Shown one piece after another: positions 26,183-35,488 of a stretch of 64,000 nt of DNA. The position numbers and the translations under genes are program-made. The number at the start of each line of letters is the position of its first letter. Position 1 is the first letter of the stretch. The notes below the pieces were generated by a model, which saw only the letters and a list, made by a program, of their open reading frames with translations, did not search any database and had not been told where the DNA came from. Source of the DNA: an uncultured Flavobacteriales bacterium (GTDB lineage: Bacteria > Bacteroidota > Bacteroidia > Palsa-965); contig CAIQQJ010000145.1 in assembly GCA_903873905.1 (NCBI GenBank), forward strand, positions 1 to 64,000, given 5' to 3'.

Positions 26183-27373
26183 ATGATAACAGTAACTGAA
26201 GCAAAACGATTAACTACTGAAAATGCAAAAGCACTTGAGCCTTGCATCACTTCTTTATTGGATGCAAGCGGCTTCATTCTAGCAGAGGACATTTTCTCAA
26301 CAATCGATGTACCTTCTTTTAACCAATCTGCAATGGATGGATATGGATTTAGATTCGATGACTTAAAAGAAAATCAAGCACTTGAAATTACCGGTGAAAT
26401 CCCTGCTGGTGTTTTTCCTACTGAGAAACTTTTGCCGAATACAGCTGTCAGAATTTTCACAGGTGCAATGGTGCCAGACGGATGTGACACGATTGTGATG
26501 CAAGAAAAGGTTTCCGTTCAGCAAAACCAACTTTTGATTCATGATGCGCAAATAAAAAAAGGAATGAACATCCGACTTCAAGGATCTCAAACCTTAAAAG
26601 GAAATCTTGCTTTAAAGGCAGGTAGTAAAATCACGCCAGGTGCCGCAGGTTTTTTAGCAGGAATTGGCTGTGATAAAATAAAAGTTTTTCGAAGGCCTTC
26701 AGTTTGTATTATTACCACGGGCAAAGAATTAAATAAGCCAGGACAAACTTTAGAACCTGGAAAAGTATTTGAATGCAATTCCTATAGCATAAATGCGGCA
26801 TTAAGCGAATTGAATATCAAACCAAAAAACATTCTAAGTGTTGATGATGATGAAATTGAAATAAGTCAAGCAATTGAAAACAATTTGTCCGCATGCGATG
26901 TAATGATTCTTTCAGGAGGTGTTTCGGTGGGTGACTATGATTTCGTCCATACAGCACTTGAAAAGTGCGGCGTTCAAAAGGTTTTCCATAAAGTGAAACA
27001 AAAACCAGGCAAGCCAATTTACTTCGGAAAATATAAAAACACGTTGATATTCGGCTTACCAGGAAATCCATCTGCATTGTTGACTTGCTATTATGAATAC
27101 ATTGCTCCTGTGCTGAAAACAATGATGGGATTTCAAATAAAAGACGAAACAAAACTTCAATTTCCTTTAGCAGCAGATTTCAGCAAAAAAGAAGGATTGA
27201 CCTTTTTTCTTAAAGGAAAACTTTCTGAACATGAAGTTGCACCATTGCAAGGACAAGAATCCTATCAAATGAATTCTTTCGCTTTTGCCGATTGCATCAT
27301 TCAACTGGAAGAAAATAAAACCGAGTTTCGAAAAGGTGATTTAGTGGAAGTCCATTTGTTAAATCAACATTGA
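26183..27373 (+). CDS. moeA: Molybdopterin molybdenumtransferase MoeA
   Basis: 396 residues, the family's usual length. MoeA inserts molybdate into adenylylated molybdopterin. The usual features appear in order: 'DVPSFNQSAMDGYGF' near residue 42, 'GEIPAG', 'RIFTGAMVPDGCDTIVMQE', 'VCIITTGKEL', 'LSGGVSVGDYDFV' and 'PIYFGKYKNTLIFGLPGNPSA'. It follows moaA by 48 bases, and the regulator gene starts 1 base after its stop. Confidence 0.96.
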   Translation: MITVTEAKRLTTENAKALEPCITSLLDASGFILAEDIFSTIDVPSFNQSAMDGYGFRFDDLKENQALEITGEIPAGVFPTEKLLPNTAVRIFTGAMVPDGCDTIVMQEKVSVQQNQLLIHDAQIKKGMNIRLQGSQTLKGNLALKAGSKITPGAAGFLAGIGCDKIKVFRRPSVCIITTGKELNKPGQTLEPGKVFECNSYSINAALSELNIKPKNILSVDDDEIEISQAIENNLSACDVMILSGGVSVGDYDFVHTALEKCGVQKVFHKVKQKPGKPIYFGKYKNTLIFGLPGNPSALLTCYYEYIAPVLKTMMGFQIKDETKLQFPLAADFSKKEGLTFFLKGKLSEHEVAPLQGQESYQMNSFAFADCIIQLEENKTEFRKGDLVEVHLLNQH

Positions 27374-27374
27374 T

Positions 27375-27722
27375 ATGAGCTTGTTTCAGATAAAAGGAAA
27401 TTTGTGGATGCAAGTTGCTGGAGTACATATTGGAAAAGGCCGCGCTCAATTATTGGAAAAAATCAAAGAACACGGCTCCATTTCAAAAGCTGCCCAAGCA
27501 TTAAAAATATCATATCGACAAGCCTGGGCAATGATTAATGAAATGAATCGCGCATCGAAAAAAAAGATTGTCATCAAAACAATTGGAGGCAGCAAAGGTG
27601 GCGGAACCATTTTGACAAATGAAGGAGAAATTCTTTTAAAACATTTCCATCAGTTAGAAGATGAGTTTCAAAAATTCAAATTAAAAATTGCGAATAAGCT
27701 CAATAAGAAAAGCATAAAATGA
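27375..27722 (+). CDS. ModE-like winged-helix regulator (N-terminal domain only)
   Basis: 115 residues: a ModE/LysR-type winged helix-turn-helix ('GRAQLLEKIKEHGSISKAAQALKISYRQAWAMINEMN', given here in pieces: helix 'SISKAAQALKISYRQAW', wing 'GGSKGGGTILTNEG'). Full ModE has C-terminal molybdate-binding TOBE/Mop domains; these are absent, as in the common short 'molybdate regulator' family. It probably controls this operon or a molybdoenzyme operon, but without a Mop domain molybdate sensing is not assured. Its stop overlaps the next start by four bases (ATGA). Confidence 0.85.
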   Translation: MSLFQIKGNLWMQVAGVHIGKGRAQLLEKIKEHGSISKAAQALKISYRQAWAMINEMNRASKKKIVIKTIGGSKGGGTILTNEGEILLKHFHQLEDEFQKFKLKIANKLNKKSIK

Positions 27723-28453
27723 CCACATCGCTTATCCTCTTTTACATTATGTTGCTAATTAGTGCATTCTTATATGCCTCGGTGGGGCACGGCGGCGCAA
27801 GTGGTTACTTGGCATTGATGGCCTTCTTTTCATTCGCACCCGCAACCATGCGACCAACAGCATTGTTATTGAATGTCTTCGTTTCTCTCATTGCATTTAT
27901 ACAATATTACAGAAGCGGCTATTTTAAATGGAATTTATTTTGGCCATTCGCAATTGCATCTTTTCCTGCTGCATTTATTGGCGGATTGATTTCAGTCGAT
28001 GCCAATTTGTACAAGAAATTTTTAGCTGTTTTGTTACTTTTTTCAGTTGTGAAACTACTTGGCGTCAAATTTAAAGTCAAAGAATTTGAAGTAAGGCAAA
28101 ATACAGCACTTGCACTATTAATTGGAGCTGCAATTGGATTGTTTTCAGGAATGATAGGAATTGGAGGTGGAATAATTTTAAGTCCTGTCATACTGCTCAT
28201 GCGTTGGGCTGACATGAAACAAACAGCTGCCGTTTCCGCATTATTCATTTTCGTGAATTCACTTGCTGGACTTGCTGGACTTTTTTCAAAAGGATTCGAA
28301 TTTAAAAATGAAATGGGAATAATGATTGGAATTGCGCTGGTTGGAGGATTGATTGGCTCTTATTTAGGCGCAAAGAAATTTGAGAGCCCTTTACTCAAGA
28401 AAATATTGGCCGTTGTATTAATTATGGCCGCTGTTAAACTATTTACGACGTGA
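27719..28453 (+). CDS. TauE/SafE-family sulfite/organosulfonate-type permease
   Basis: 244 residues, strongly hydrophobic with about eight membrane segments in two related halves; the family signatures 'YASVGHGGASGYLALM' and 'SGMIGIGGGIILSPVILL' are both present. TauE/SafE proteins are linked to export of sulfite or related anions. Its place inside a Moco operon (four-base overlaps on both sides) suggests a role linked to a molybdoenzyme substrate or product, or anion transport for cofactor synthesis; the actual substrate cannot be read from sequence. Confidence 0.9.
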   Translation: MTTSLILFYIMLLISAFLYASVGHGGASGYLALMAFFSFAPATMRPTALLLNVFVSLIAFIQYYRSGYFKWNLFWPFAIASFPAAFIGGLISVDANLYKKFLAVLLLFSVVKLLGVKFKVKEFEVRQNTALALLIGAAIGLFSGMIGIGGGIILSPVILLMRWADMKQTAAVSALFIFVNSLAGLAGLFSKGFEFKNEMGIMIGIALVGGLIGSYLGAKKFESPLLKKILAVVLIMAAVKLFTT

Positions 28454-29058
28454 TTTCTAATTCGAAAAATATAAATACGATTACAGGATTTATCCTTGCA
28501 GGAGGGAAAAGTTCACGCATGGGCACGGACAAAGGACTGATTATTTTTAATGAGGAAACAATCATTCAACAGGTGATCGCGCAACTAAAACCAGTAGTAA
28601 ATAATTTAGTTATCGTTTCTAATAACACCACTTATGAAAAATTCGGCTTGGAAGTTATTGGTGATATCATAAAAGATATTGGCCCAGCAGGAGGAATTCA
28701 ATCTGCATTAAACCATTCCGAAACCAATTATAATTTTATTGTGAGTTGCGATATGCCTTTCATAAAAACAAATGCGATTGAATTCATCATTCAGCAATCT
28801 TTTCAATCACAGATAACAATACCAATATTCCATCAAAAAGCAGAACCATTGTTTGGTGTTTACACAAAAGAATGTTTGCCAAAATGGACCGAACTAATTC
28901 AATTAGGAATCATAAAACTGACGGATATTGCAAGTAATTTTCAATTGAACAAATTAAATGTCGATGACAATCCGCTATTTTCAGATGTTTTTTTCACCAA
29001 CATAAATACGCAAAACGATTTTAATGACGCGCTAAAAATATCGAAAAATGGAAATTAG
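28450..29058 (+). CDS. mobA: Molybdenum cofactor guanylyltransferase MobA
   Basis: 202 residues starting at a GTG that overlaps the previous stop (GTGA). The nucleotide-binding start 'GFILAGGKSSRMGTDKGLI' and 'CDMPFIKTNAIEFI' are MobA signatures. MobA attaches GMP to molybdopterin to form the MGD cofactor used by DMSO-reductase-family enzymes. It overlaps moaD by 11 bases. Confidence 0.93.
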   Translation: MISNSKNINTITGFILAGGKSSRMGTDKGLIIFNEETIIQQVIAQLKPVVNNLVIVSNNTTYEKFGLEVIGDIIKDIGPAGGIQSALNHSETNYNFIVSCDMPFIKTNAIEFIIQQSFQSQITIPIFHQKAEPLFGVYTKECLPKWTELIQLGIIKLTDIASNFQLNKLNVDDNPLFSDVFFTNINTQNDFNDALKISKNGN

Positions 29059-29281
29059 AATAATTGTCTTCGGTCAACTTACGGATATCATTGGGAAAAC
29101 AGAACTTGCATTTTCAGATGTGAATAATACGGATGAGTTAAAACAAAAACTTTCTAATATGTTTCCTGAATTATCAAAAATTAAATATGCCATTGCAGTA
29201 AATAAAATAGTAGCACAAAACAATACAGCACTGATTGAAAAAGATTTGGTAGCCCTATTGCCACCATTTTCCGGAGGATAA
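29048..29281 (+). CDS. moaD: Molybdopterin synthase sulfur carrier subunit MoaD
   Basis: 77 residues, ubiquitin-like. It ends in 'ALLPPFSGG', the C-terminal Gly-Gly that is adenylylated by MoeB and thiocarboxylated before donating sulfur to molybdopterin synthase. The start codon lies inside the mobA end; moeB follows 31 bases on. Confidence 0.92.
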   Translation: MEIRIIVFGQLTDIIGKTELAFSDVNNTDELKQKLSNMFPELSKIKYAIAVNKIVAQNNTALIEKDLVALLPPFSGG

Positions 29282-29312
29282 AATTAAGAAGACAAAATAT
29301 TGAGAAACAAAA

Positions 29313-30437
29313 ATGAATTCAACCAATAAATACAAACGCTACCAAAGGCAAATTCTGCTCCATGAATTTGGCGAAGCTGCGCAAGAGAAACTTCAGAATG
29401 CAAAAGTGCTTGTGATTGGCGCAGGAGGTCTGGGTTGTCCTGCACTTCAATACCTTGCAGCCGCCGGTGTTGGCACTATTGGAATTGTTGATTTTGATGT
29501 GGTGGATATTTCAAATCTTCAAAGACAAATTCTTTATACGGTTGAGGATATCGGAAAATCAAAAGCGGAAACAGCTGTATCTAAATTAGCCGCATTGAAT
29601 CCAGAAATACAAATACGAAGTTTCAATTTTCAAATTACAAACGAGAATGCGCTCCAAATAATTTCAGATTTTGATTTGGTGATTGATGGTTCTGATAATT
29701 TCCCAACTCGCTATCTTGTAAACGACGCTTGCGTCATTCTTGATAAACCATTGGTATATGGTGCAGTTTTACGCTTTGAAGGACAAGTCGGCGTATTTAA
29801 CCTTGCGGATAAACACTCAAACATCAAAACAAATTATCGTGATCTATTTCCTGAGTCTCCCGATTCAACTTCGAAACTAAGTTGTAATGAAGTGGGCGTT
29901 CTTGGCGTATTGCCAGGAATAATCGGAACCATGCAAGCAACAGAAGCGATAAAAATCATCGCAGGCGTAGGGCAAGTTCTTGCTAATAAAATAATTTCCT
30001 ACAATGCGCTGAGTAACTCGTTTTATGATTTTGAAATAACACCAGCAAAGAATGAAACAATTACATTTCCGAAAAACGAGAACGAATTTCTAAACTTCAA
30101 TTACGAATGGTTCTGCAAATCCCAATCAATCAAGGGTGAGATTTCTATTTCTGAATTTGATGCGCTGAGAAGAATTGAAAAAATCACAATCATTGATGTA
30201 CGTGAAATGGCCGAATTGCCATTGGTAGATGAGTTTTTATATATACATATTCCCTTAGTAAACTTTGAAAAGTTCATTTCAACTATTCCACAAGAAAATA
30301 AAATTGTTATTTTTTGCAGATCGGGTAAACGCAGTTTGAAAGCACTTGAAATTTTGAATAAGAAACTTCCAAATTGTATTGCCTTTAGTTTAGCAGGTGG
30401 AATTGAATCCTGGAAAATAAATAATTCTAATTCCTGA
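29313..30437 (+). CDS. moeB: MoaD-adenylylating enzyme MoeB fused to a rhodanese domain
   Basis: 374 residues. Residues ~1-245 are an E1-like ThiF/MoeB domain: 'YQRQILLHEFGE', ATP-binding 'VIGAGGLGCPALQYLAAAGVG', 'DxVDISNLQRQILY', 'DGSDNFPTRYLVNDAC' and 'GVLPGIIGTMQATEAIKI'. The two CxxC zinc pairs of E. coli MoeB are not seen. Residues ~275-370 are a rhodanese-like domain with active-site loop 'FCRSGKRS', containing the sulfur-carrying Cys. The arrangement matches eukaryotic MOCS3: one protein can activate MoaD and supply the sulfur. Confidence 0.93.
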   Translation: MNSTNKYKRYQRQILLHEFGEAAQEKLQNAKVLVIGAGGLGCPALQYLAAAGVGTIGIVDFDVVDISNLQRQILYTVEDIGKSKAETAVSKLAALNPEIQIRSFNFQITNENALQIISDFDLVIDGSDNFPTRYLVNDACVILDKPLVYGAVLRFEGQVGVFNLADKHSNIKTNYRDLFPESPDSTSKLSCNEVGVLGVLPGIIGTMQATEAIKIIAGVGQVLANKIISYNALSNSFYDFEITPAKNETITFPKNENEFLNFNYEWFCKSQSIKGEISISEFDALRRIEKITIIDVREMAELPLVDEFLYIHIPLVNFEKFISTIPQENKIVIFCRSGKRSLKALEILNKKLPNCIAFSLAGGIESWKINNSNS

Positions 30438-30443
30438 TTTATC

Positions 30444-30887
30444 ATGACTGAGAAAAAGAAACATAAGGTATTTAGACAAGGAGCCATAACTGCCAACTTC
30501 ATTGCAGAAAGCATTGCAAAACACAGTGGGAAAACAAATATTGGCGCTCATGATATTTTTTTAGGGCAAGTGCGAAATGATTTAATTGAAAACAAAACAG
30601 TCGTTGCAATTGACTATTCTGCATATGAGGAAATGGCGGAACAGAAATTCCATGAAATCCGTGAAGCTGCTTTTTCAAAATACAATTTGGTTTGCATGCA
30701 CATATATCACAGTATAGGAATTGTAAAGGCTGGTGAAATTTGTTTGTTTGTTTTTGTCTCTTCAAAACACAGAACAGATGCCTTTGATGCTTGCCGTGAA
30801 ATTGTGGAGCAGATAAAAGCACAAGTTCCCATCTGGGGAAAAGAAATATTTGAGGACGAATCTCACGTGTGGAAAATAAATAACTGA
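30444..30887 (+). CDS. moaE: Molybdopterin synthase catalytic subunit MoaE
   Basis: 147 residues. 'FLGQVRND', '[18 protein letters not shown]', '[21 protein letters not shown]', '[26 protein letters not shown]' (shown in its recognised sub-motifs 'HRTDAFDAC' and 'VPIWGKE') mark MoaE. With MoaD it converts cyclic pyranopterin monophosphate to molybdopterin. It starts 6 bases after moeB. Confidence 0.93.
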   Translation: MTEKKKHKVFRQGAITANFIAESIAKHSGKTNIGAHDIFLGQVRNDLIENKTVVAIDYSAYEEMAEQKFHEIREAAFSKYNLVCMHIYHSIGIVKAGEICLFVFVSSKHRTDAFDACREIVEQIKAQVPIWGKEIFEDESHVWKINN

Positions 30888-30912
30888 AAATATATTTTTA
30901 AAATTTATTGAA

Positions 30913-31830
30913 ATGGTAGACATAACTTTCAAATCAAGCACACTTCGCACTGCAAAAGCACAGGCAATCCTAAAAGTCAGTAAAAAAGAAACTGTTGATG
31001 CAATCCTCAACAAAAGCGTTCCCAAGGGAGATGTTTTTGAAATGGCTAAAACCGCAGGTCTTTTTGCCGTCAAGCGAACCAGCGACATGATTCCCGATTG
31101 TCATCCCATGCCAATAGAATATACTGCTGTTCGATATGACATTAAAGGTTTGGAAATTTTTATTGAAATAGAAGTTCATACCATTTATAAAACAGGAATT
31201 GAAGTCGAAGCGATGCATGGTGCATCTGTCGTTGCATTAACCATGTATGATATGTTGAAACCAATTGACAAGGGAATTGAAATTCACAGCATAAAATTAT
31301 TGGAGAAAAAAGGTGGCAAGTCAGACTTCATAGATAAATTCAGAACTGATTTGAAAGCAGCCGTAATTGTTTGTTCAGATAGTATTTCAGCAGGAAAAAA
31401 AACGGATAAAGCTGGAAAAGCAATTATCAATAAATTAGAATTGTGCAAAGTTTCCATATCTGATTATTCCATCATTCCAGATGACATTAAAGTGATTCAG
31501 GAAAAAGTATTGAGTTTATATGCTGCAAAAAATGACATCATTATTTTAACTGGCGGCACAGGTCTTTCTCCTCGTGACAATTCTCCAGAAGCAATAAAAC
31601 CATTGTTAGACAGAGAAGTTCCTGGCATAATGGAAGCCGCAAGAAATTACGGACAAGACCGCACGCCGTTTTCCATGTTATCTCGAGGCATTGCCGGAAT
31701 GAAAGGCAACACGCTAATAATGACACTGCCAGGTTCAACAAAAGGTGCGCAAGAATCAATGAACGCCTTGTTTCCTCCTATTCTACATATTTTTAGAATT
31801 GTTGAAGGCGCGCAACATTACGGGGAATAA
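30913..31830 (+). CDS. moaC: MoaC-MogA/MoaB bifunctional fusion
   Basis: 305 residues. Residues ~1-150 are MoaC, the cyclic pyranopterin monophosphate synthase ('[20 protein letters not shown]', '[19 protein letters not shown]', '[13 protein letters not shown]'). Residues ~155-305 are the MogA/MoaB adenylyltransferase that activates molybdopterin with ATP ('[20 protein letters not shown]', '[18 protein letters not shown]', '[14 protein letters not shown]'). Such fusions occur in some bacteria; here steps 1b and 3 of Moco synthesis are in one chain. Last gene of the operon. Confidence 0.93.
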   Translation: MVDITFKSSTLRTAKAQAILKVSKKETVDAILNKSVPKGDVFEMAKTAGLFAVKRTSDMIPDCHPMPIEYTAVRYDIKGLEIFIEIEVHTIYKTGIEVEAMHGASVVALTMYDMLKPIDKGIEIHSIKLLEKKGGKSDFIDKFRTDLKAAVIVCSDSISAGKKTDKAGKAIINKLELCKVSISDYSIIPDDIKVIQEKVLSLYAAKNDIIILTGGTGLSPRDNSPEAIKPLLDREVPGIMEAARNYGQDRTPFSMLSRGIAGMKGNTLIMTLPGSTKGAQESMNALFPPILHIFRIVEGAQHYGE

Positions 31831-31846
31831 ATTCCTTAAATGTTTT

Positions 31847-31879
31847 GAAAAAATACTTGCCACTGATTTATTGTGGTAA
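31847..31879 (-). terminator. Probable terminator of the Kelch-protein operon
   Basis: On the minus strand a 7-bp stem (TTACCAC / GTGGCAA, one G-U pair) with a 9-base loop is followed by 'GTATTTTTTC'. It lies just past the stop of the 31892-33106 gene and close to the end of the convergent Moco operon. Confidence 0.5.
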
Positions 31880-31891
31880 TAAGCTTCATCA

Positions 31892-33106
31892 TTACTGAAG
31901 AATAAATTTTCTTGTTGCAATTACATTCCCCATCTCGTCATAAACAACGCAACAATAATTTCCAGACGGACAATTTCTAATTGTCACATCGAATGCATTT
32001 TCTCTTTTTTCCATTGCAAACATAGAAGTAACATCTCTTCCATCCATTGCCACTATTCTCAGAAATGAAAAGTTTCCCACAGTTGTACCAAAAGACAACG
32101 TAAACCTTTCTGATACAGGATTAGGACTCAACGAAATTTCCACGTTTGACAAACTCTCCTCTACTCCAACTATTCCTGAGTACGCAAAAAAATCACCCAG
32201 CATGTTTCCATTATAACCCGTTCCCAAATAAGCAACACCATTTATCACAAATGAAATTGCATTCTTCCTTCCCGATGCAGGCAAACTTGTTCTTTGTATC
32301 CATTGATCCGTGAAATAATCATATTCCCAAACATCATTTTTGTAATTGAAATTGTTGTCTTCTCCAGTTGCGATGTAAGCATTGGGAAATATTCCCCAAC
32401 CTGTTGCACCCGCACGTGGACTGCCAGGAAAATTTGTTTTCTGAACCCACATATTTTGAAATACAAGATATTGCCAGAAATCATTACGCATAATTCCATC
32501 GTAGCCTGTTCCAACGTAACCCTGAGCTCCCATTGATAATCCAACAGCCTGTTTGCGTGGAGTACCTGCAAAATCTGAAACGTAGCCCCAAATATTATTT
32601 ACAGGATCATATTTGAAAAAGTCCTTTCGCAATCCGCTTGCATCTTCACCCGTTCCTACATAAGCGATTCCATCAATTACAAATGCTACTGCACCTCTTC
32701 GTGCACTGCCCGGAAAGTCCGCCTTCTGGGTCCATACATCCAATGAAGGATCATATTCCCAATTGTCTTTCAGAAAATCTGTGTTGTCGCCTTGTCCAGT
32801 ACAAACATATCCTTTATTAAAAGCAGAGAATGCACATGCAGAACCTCGACTTAATCCGCCACCATTTACACCACCCATCGATTGCTCATTATCCCAATTG
32901 TCTTGAAGCACTTTGTAGGAATACATTTTGCGAATGAACCCAGTGTTATCAAGTCCTGTTACAACCCAACCTTTTCCAATAGCAGTGAAAGCGGCACAGA
33001 CGGTTTTGTTTGCTCCATTGATGGAATCTTTCTGCACCCAAGAATCCTGTGCACTCAGTGAGATGCCAATTGAAACTGAAAACAAAAAAATATAAAACTT
33101 CTTCAT
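31892..33106 (-). CDS. Kelch-type repeat protein with type A T9SS sorting domain
   Basis: 404 residues with a signal peptide (FSVSIGISLSAQ). Residues ~20-320 contain six Kelch-like repeats of ~50 residues ('AYVGTGEDASGLRKDFFKYDP', 'NIWxxxxDFxGxxRxxA'), forming a beta-propeller. Residues ~325-404 are a type A sorting domain ('VEISLSPNPVSERFTLSF', 'GNVIATRKFILQ'). It is the last of four minus-strand genes spaced 3 bases apart or overlapping; two neighbours are close paralogues. Likely a surface-displayed recognition protein; the ligand is unknown. Confidence 0.85.
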   Translation of the reverse strand: MKKFYIFLFSVSIGISLSAQDSWVQKDSINGANKTVCAAFTAIGKGWVVTGLDNTGFIRKMYSYKVLQDNWDNEQSMGGVNGGGLSRGSACAFSAFNKGYVCTGQGDNTDFLKDNWEYDPSLDVWTQKADFPGSARRGAVAFVIDGIAYVGTGEDASGLRKDFFKYDPVNNIWGYVSDFAGTPRKQAVGLSMGAQGYVGTGYDGIMRNDFWQYLVFQNMWVQKTNFPGSPRAGATGWGIFPNAYIATGEDNNFNYKNDVWEYDYFTDQWIQRTSLPASGRKNAISFVINGVAYLGTGYNGNMLGDFFAYSGIVGVEESLSNVEISLSPNPVSERFTLSFGTTVGNFSFLRIVAMDGRDVTSMFAMEKRENAFDVTIRNCPSGNYCCVVYDEMGNVIATRKFILQ

Positions 33107-33109
33107 CGC

Positions 33110-34333
33110 TTAAAGGAATATCATTTTTTTCGTCCCAACTCTATTACCACTTCTATCCTTTGCCACCAACAAATAAACACCTGAATCAATTCCATTTCGA
33201 TCCAAATTATTGGTTGTATTATTACTCAACTCTACACTCCTAATTAATTTTCCTTCTAATGTAAAAAGTAAATAAATCACATTTTCATTTCTTCCATTCT
33301 CAATTGTAAATTGTTCACTAACTGGATTCGGGAAAACAAAAATTTCTTCTGCGGAATAACTTTCTTCCATTCCAAGAATCGAAACGGGCGAATATTCATA
33401 TATGGTTTGTTTCTTTCCGCTGTAACCATTGCCAGTTCCGACAAATGCCCTTCCTCCAACAGCAAATGCCACCGCACATTTCCTTGCGCTGCCTCCATAC
33501 GAAGCTCGTGATGTCCACGAATCTAAGAATGGATTGTATTCCCACAAATCATTTTTCAATCCACCATCAACACCCAAACAAACAAATCCGCGTTCTCCCA
33601 ATGTAAAAGTGCATGCAGATCCGCGTTCTCCTCCTGCAAAATCCGATTTCTGAATCCATGTATCAGAACCTGGATGGTATTCCCAAATATCTTTTTTGTA
33701 AACATTATAATCCACACCAAGTCCTACATATGCCAAATTATCAATTACAAAACTGCTGAGTTGATAACGAACTCCTCCAGGGAAATCTGCGCGTTGAGTC
33801 CATTCATCTGTTGAAGGCTTGTATTCCCAAACTTCATCAATGTAAGTTGCGGAACCAACTTTTCCTCCGCAAACATATCCCTTATGATCTAGACAAAATG
33901 CCGTTGCAAAATAAACTCCACCTCCCGACCCACCAGGATAACTCGCCTTTTGTGTCCACACATTAGATGCTGGATTATATTCCCAAAAATCACTATGAAT
34001 TATTCCAGTAAAAGATTCTGTGCTGTCAACTCCCATTCCCACGTACCCTTTACCATCAATGGCGAAACCAATAGCATCTCTCCTTACAAAAGAAGGCAAA
34101 TTTGCTTTTTGTGTCCATGTATCAAGCATAACATCATATTCCCACAAATCATTGCAAACCGTTTCAGATGTATCCACTCCAGTAGCAATATATCCTTTCC
34201 CAAAAATCGAAAACGCAACAGCTCGCTCACGCTTCAATGCACCGAAGTCCGCTTTTTTGGTCCAGAAATTTTCCGTCTGCGAAAAAGATGTTGCGCAAAT
34301 GAAAATAAATAGGAATGCGAATATTCTGTTCAT
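33110..34333 (-). CDS. Kelch-type repeat protein with type A T9SS sorting domain
   Basis: 407 residues with a signal peptide (AFLFIFICATSFSQ). Six to seven Kelch-like repeats fill residues ~20-320 ('KGYIATGVDTSETVCNDLWEYD', 'DTWTQKANLPSFVRRDA'). The type A sorting domain is 'IFVFPNPVSEQFTIENG' through 'GTKKMIFL'. The gap to the following gene is 3 bases. It is more similar to its downstream neighbour than to the 34337-35488 protein, as judged by repeat wording. Confidence 0.85.
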   Translation of the reverse strand: MNRIFAFLFIFICATSFSQTENFWTKKADFGALKRERAVAFSIFGKGYIATGVDTSETVCNDLWEYDVMLDTWTQKANLPSFVRRDAIGFAIDGKGYVGMGVDSTESFTGIIHSDFWEYNPASNVWTQKASYPGGSGGGVYFATAFCLDHKGYVCGGKVGSATYIDEVWEYKPSTDEWTQRADFPGGVRYQLSSFVIDNLAYVGLGVDYNVYKKDIWEYHPGSDTWIQKSDFAGGERGSACTFTLGERGFVCLGVDGGLKNDLWEYNPFLDSWTSRASYGGSARKCAVAFAVGGRAFVGTGNGYSGKKQTIYEYSPVSILGMEESYSAEEIFVFPNPVSEQFTIENGRNENVIYLLFTLEGKLIRSVELSNNTTNNLDRNGIDSGVYLLVAKDRSGNRVGTKKMIFL

Positions 34334-34336
34334 CTT

Positions 34337-35488
34337 TTATTCTCCGAAAATAATTTTTCCTGTACTGATTGTTTTTCCATCCAACAAAACCTGATAAATG
34401 TAAATGCCATCAGCTTTTCCGTTTCGTAAAATTTCACAGGATTGATCTGCAACAGTTACAACATCAGTAAGTTCACCGGATGCGGAATACATTCTCACTT
34501 CTGCTGCTTTTTCAATGTTCATTCCTTGAATCGTAAATTTCACATATGCAGTGGCAGGATTTGGGAATGCATTTACACGAACTTTAGTTGAAGATAAATC
34601 GTTCACAGAAACATTGTCGTTCAACTCCCAAAAATCATTCAAATTAATTCCATTTGTTCCTGTTCCAAAATAGCCGCGATTGTTGATGGTAAATGCCACA
34701 GAAAATCTTCTGCTTGTTCCAGGGAAATCATTCATTTGTGACCAAACATTGTTTCCAGGATTATATTCCCAAACTTCAGAGGTAACATTTGTAAGTGAAC
34801 CAACAAAACCCGTAACAATGTATGCTTTGCCATCTCTCACAAATGCTCCAGAACTGTTGGTTGCCAATCCTGGGAAATTTGATTTCAACAACCATTGATC
34901 ATTCAGCGGTTTATATTCATATAATGTTGCTCCGCTTTTAATGTAACCACTCGCCCCCACATTAAACCCAACACACCATGTTGCAAATGAAATGGGTGCC
35001 GATTGTTTGATTGTCCAATTTCCTGTTGCAGGATCATATTCATATAAATTATTTGCAAAAATTACATAGCCCTTATTATTCACAACAAAACATCCTTGAT
35101 CACCAGGCGTACTCGGACAATTCTGAATGGCATTCCATGTATTGGTTTGTGGATTGTATTCATAAAATTCACTTCCTAAAAAAGCTCCTCCTCCTGCATA
35201 TCCACGCGTAGACGTTGCAAAAGAAATTGCCCCATAATTAAGCGTTGGATAATCCGCCACTTGTGTCCAAGAATCGGATGAAGGATCATACGACCACCAA
35301 TCTTTATACGCGATATTGATATTATTCCCATTCACATGACCAAGTCCTACATATCCTCTATTACCAATGGCAAATGCACTCGAACGATGTCTTCCAACTC
35401 CTCCGAAATTGGTTCGTTGAATCCAAGCCTGGCTAAATCCGGCTTGAAATAAAATCAGCAATCCAATAAGCAGAAAAAACTTCCTCAT
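34337..35488 (-). CDS. Kelch-type repeat protein with type A T9SS sorting domain
   Basis: 383 residues with a signal peptide (LLIGLLILFQAGFSQ). Kelch-like repeats cover residues ~20-305 ('RGYVGLGHVNGNNINIAYKDWWSYDP', cut here to its core 'YKDWWSYDPSSDSWTQVADYP'). The sorting domain follows ('VNAFPNPATAYVKFTIQ', 'GKTISTGKIIFGE'). It overlaps the upstream GEVED gene by four bases, evidence of co-transcription. Confidence 0.85.
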   Translation of the reverse strand: MRKFFLLIGLLILFQAGFSQAWIQRTNFGGVGRHRSSAFAIGNRGYVGLGHVNGNNINIAYKDWWSYDPSSDSWTQVADYPTLNYGAISFATSTRGYAGGGAFLGSEFYEYNPQTNTWNAIQNCPSTPGDQGCFVVNNKGYVIFANNLYEYDPATGNWTIKQSAPISFATWCVGFNVGASGYIKSGATLYEYKPLNDQWLLKSNFPGLATNSSGAFVRDGKAYIVTGFVGSLTNVTSEVWEYNPGNNVWSQMNDFPGTSRRFSVAFTINNRGYFGTGTNGINLNDFWELNDNVSVNDLSSTKVRVNAFPNPATAYVKFTIQGMNIEKAAEVRMYSASGELTDVVTVADQSCEILRNGKADGIYIYQVLLDGKTISTGKIIFGE

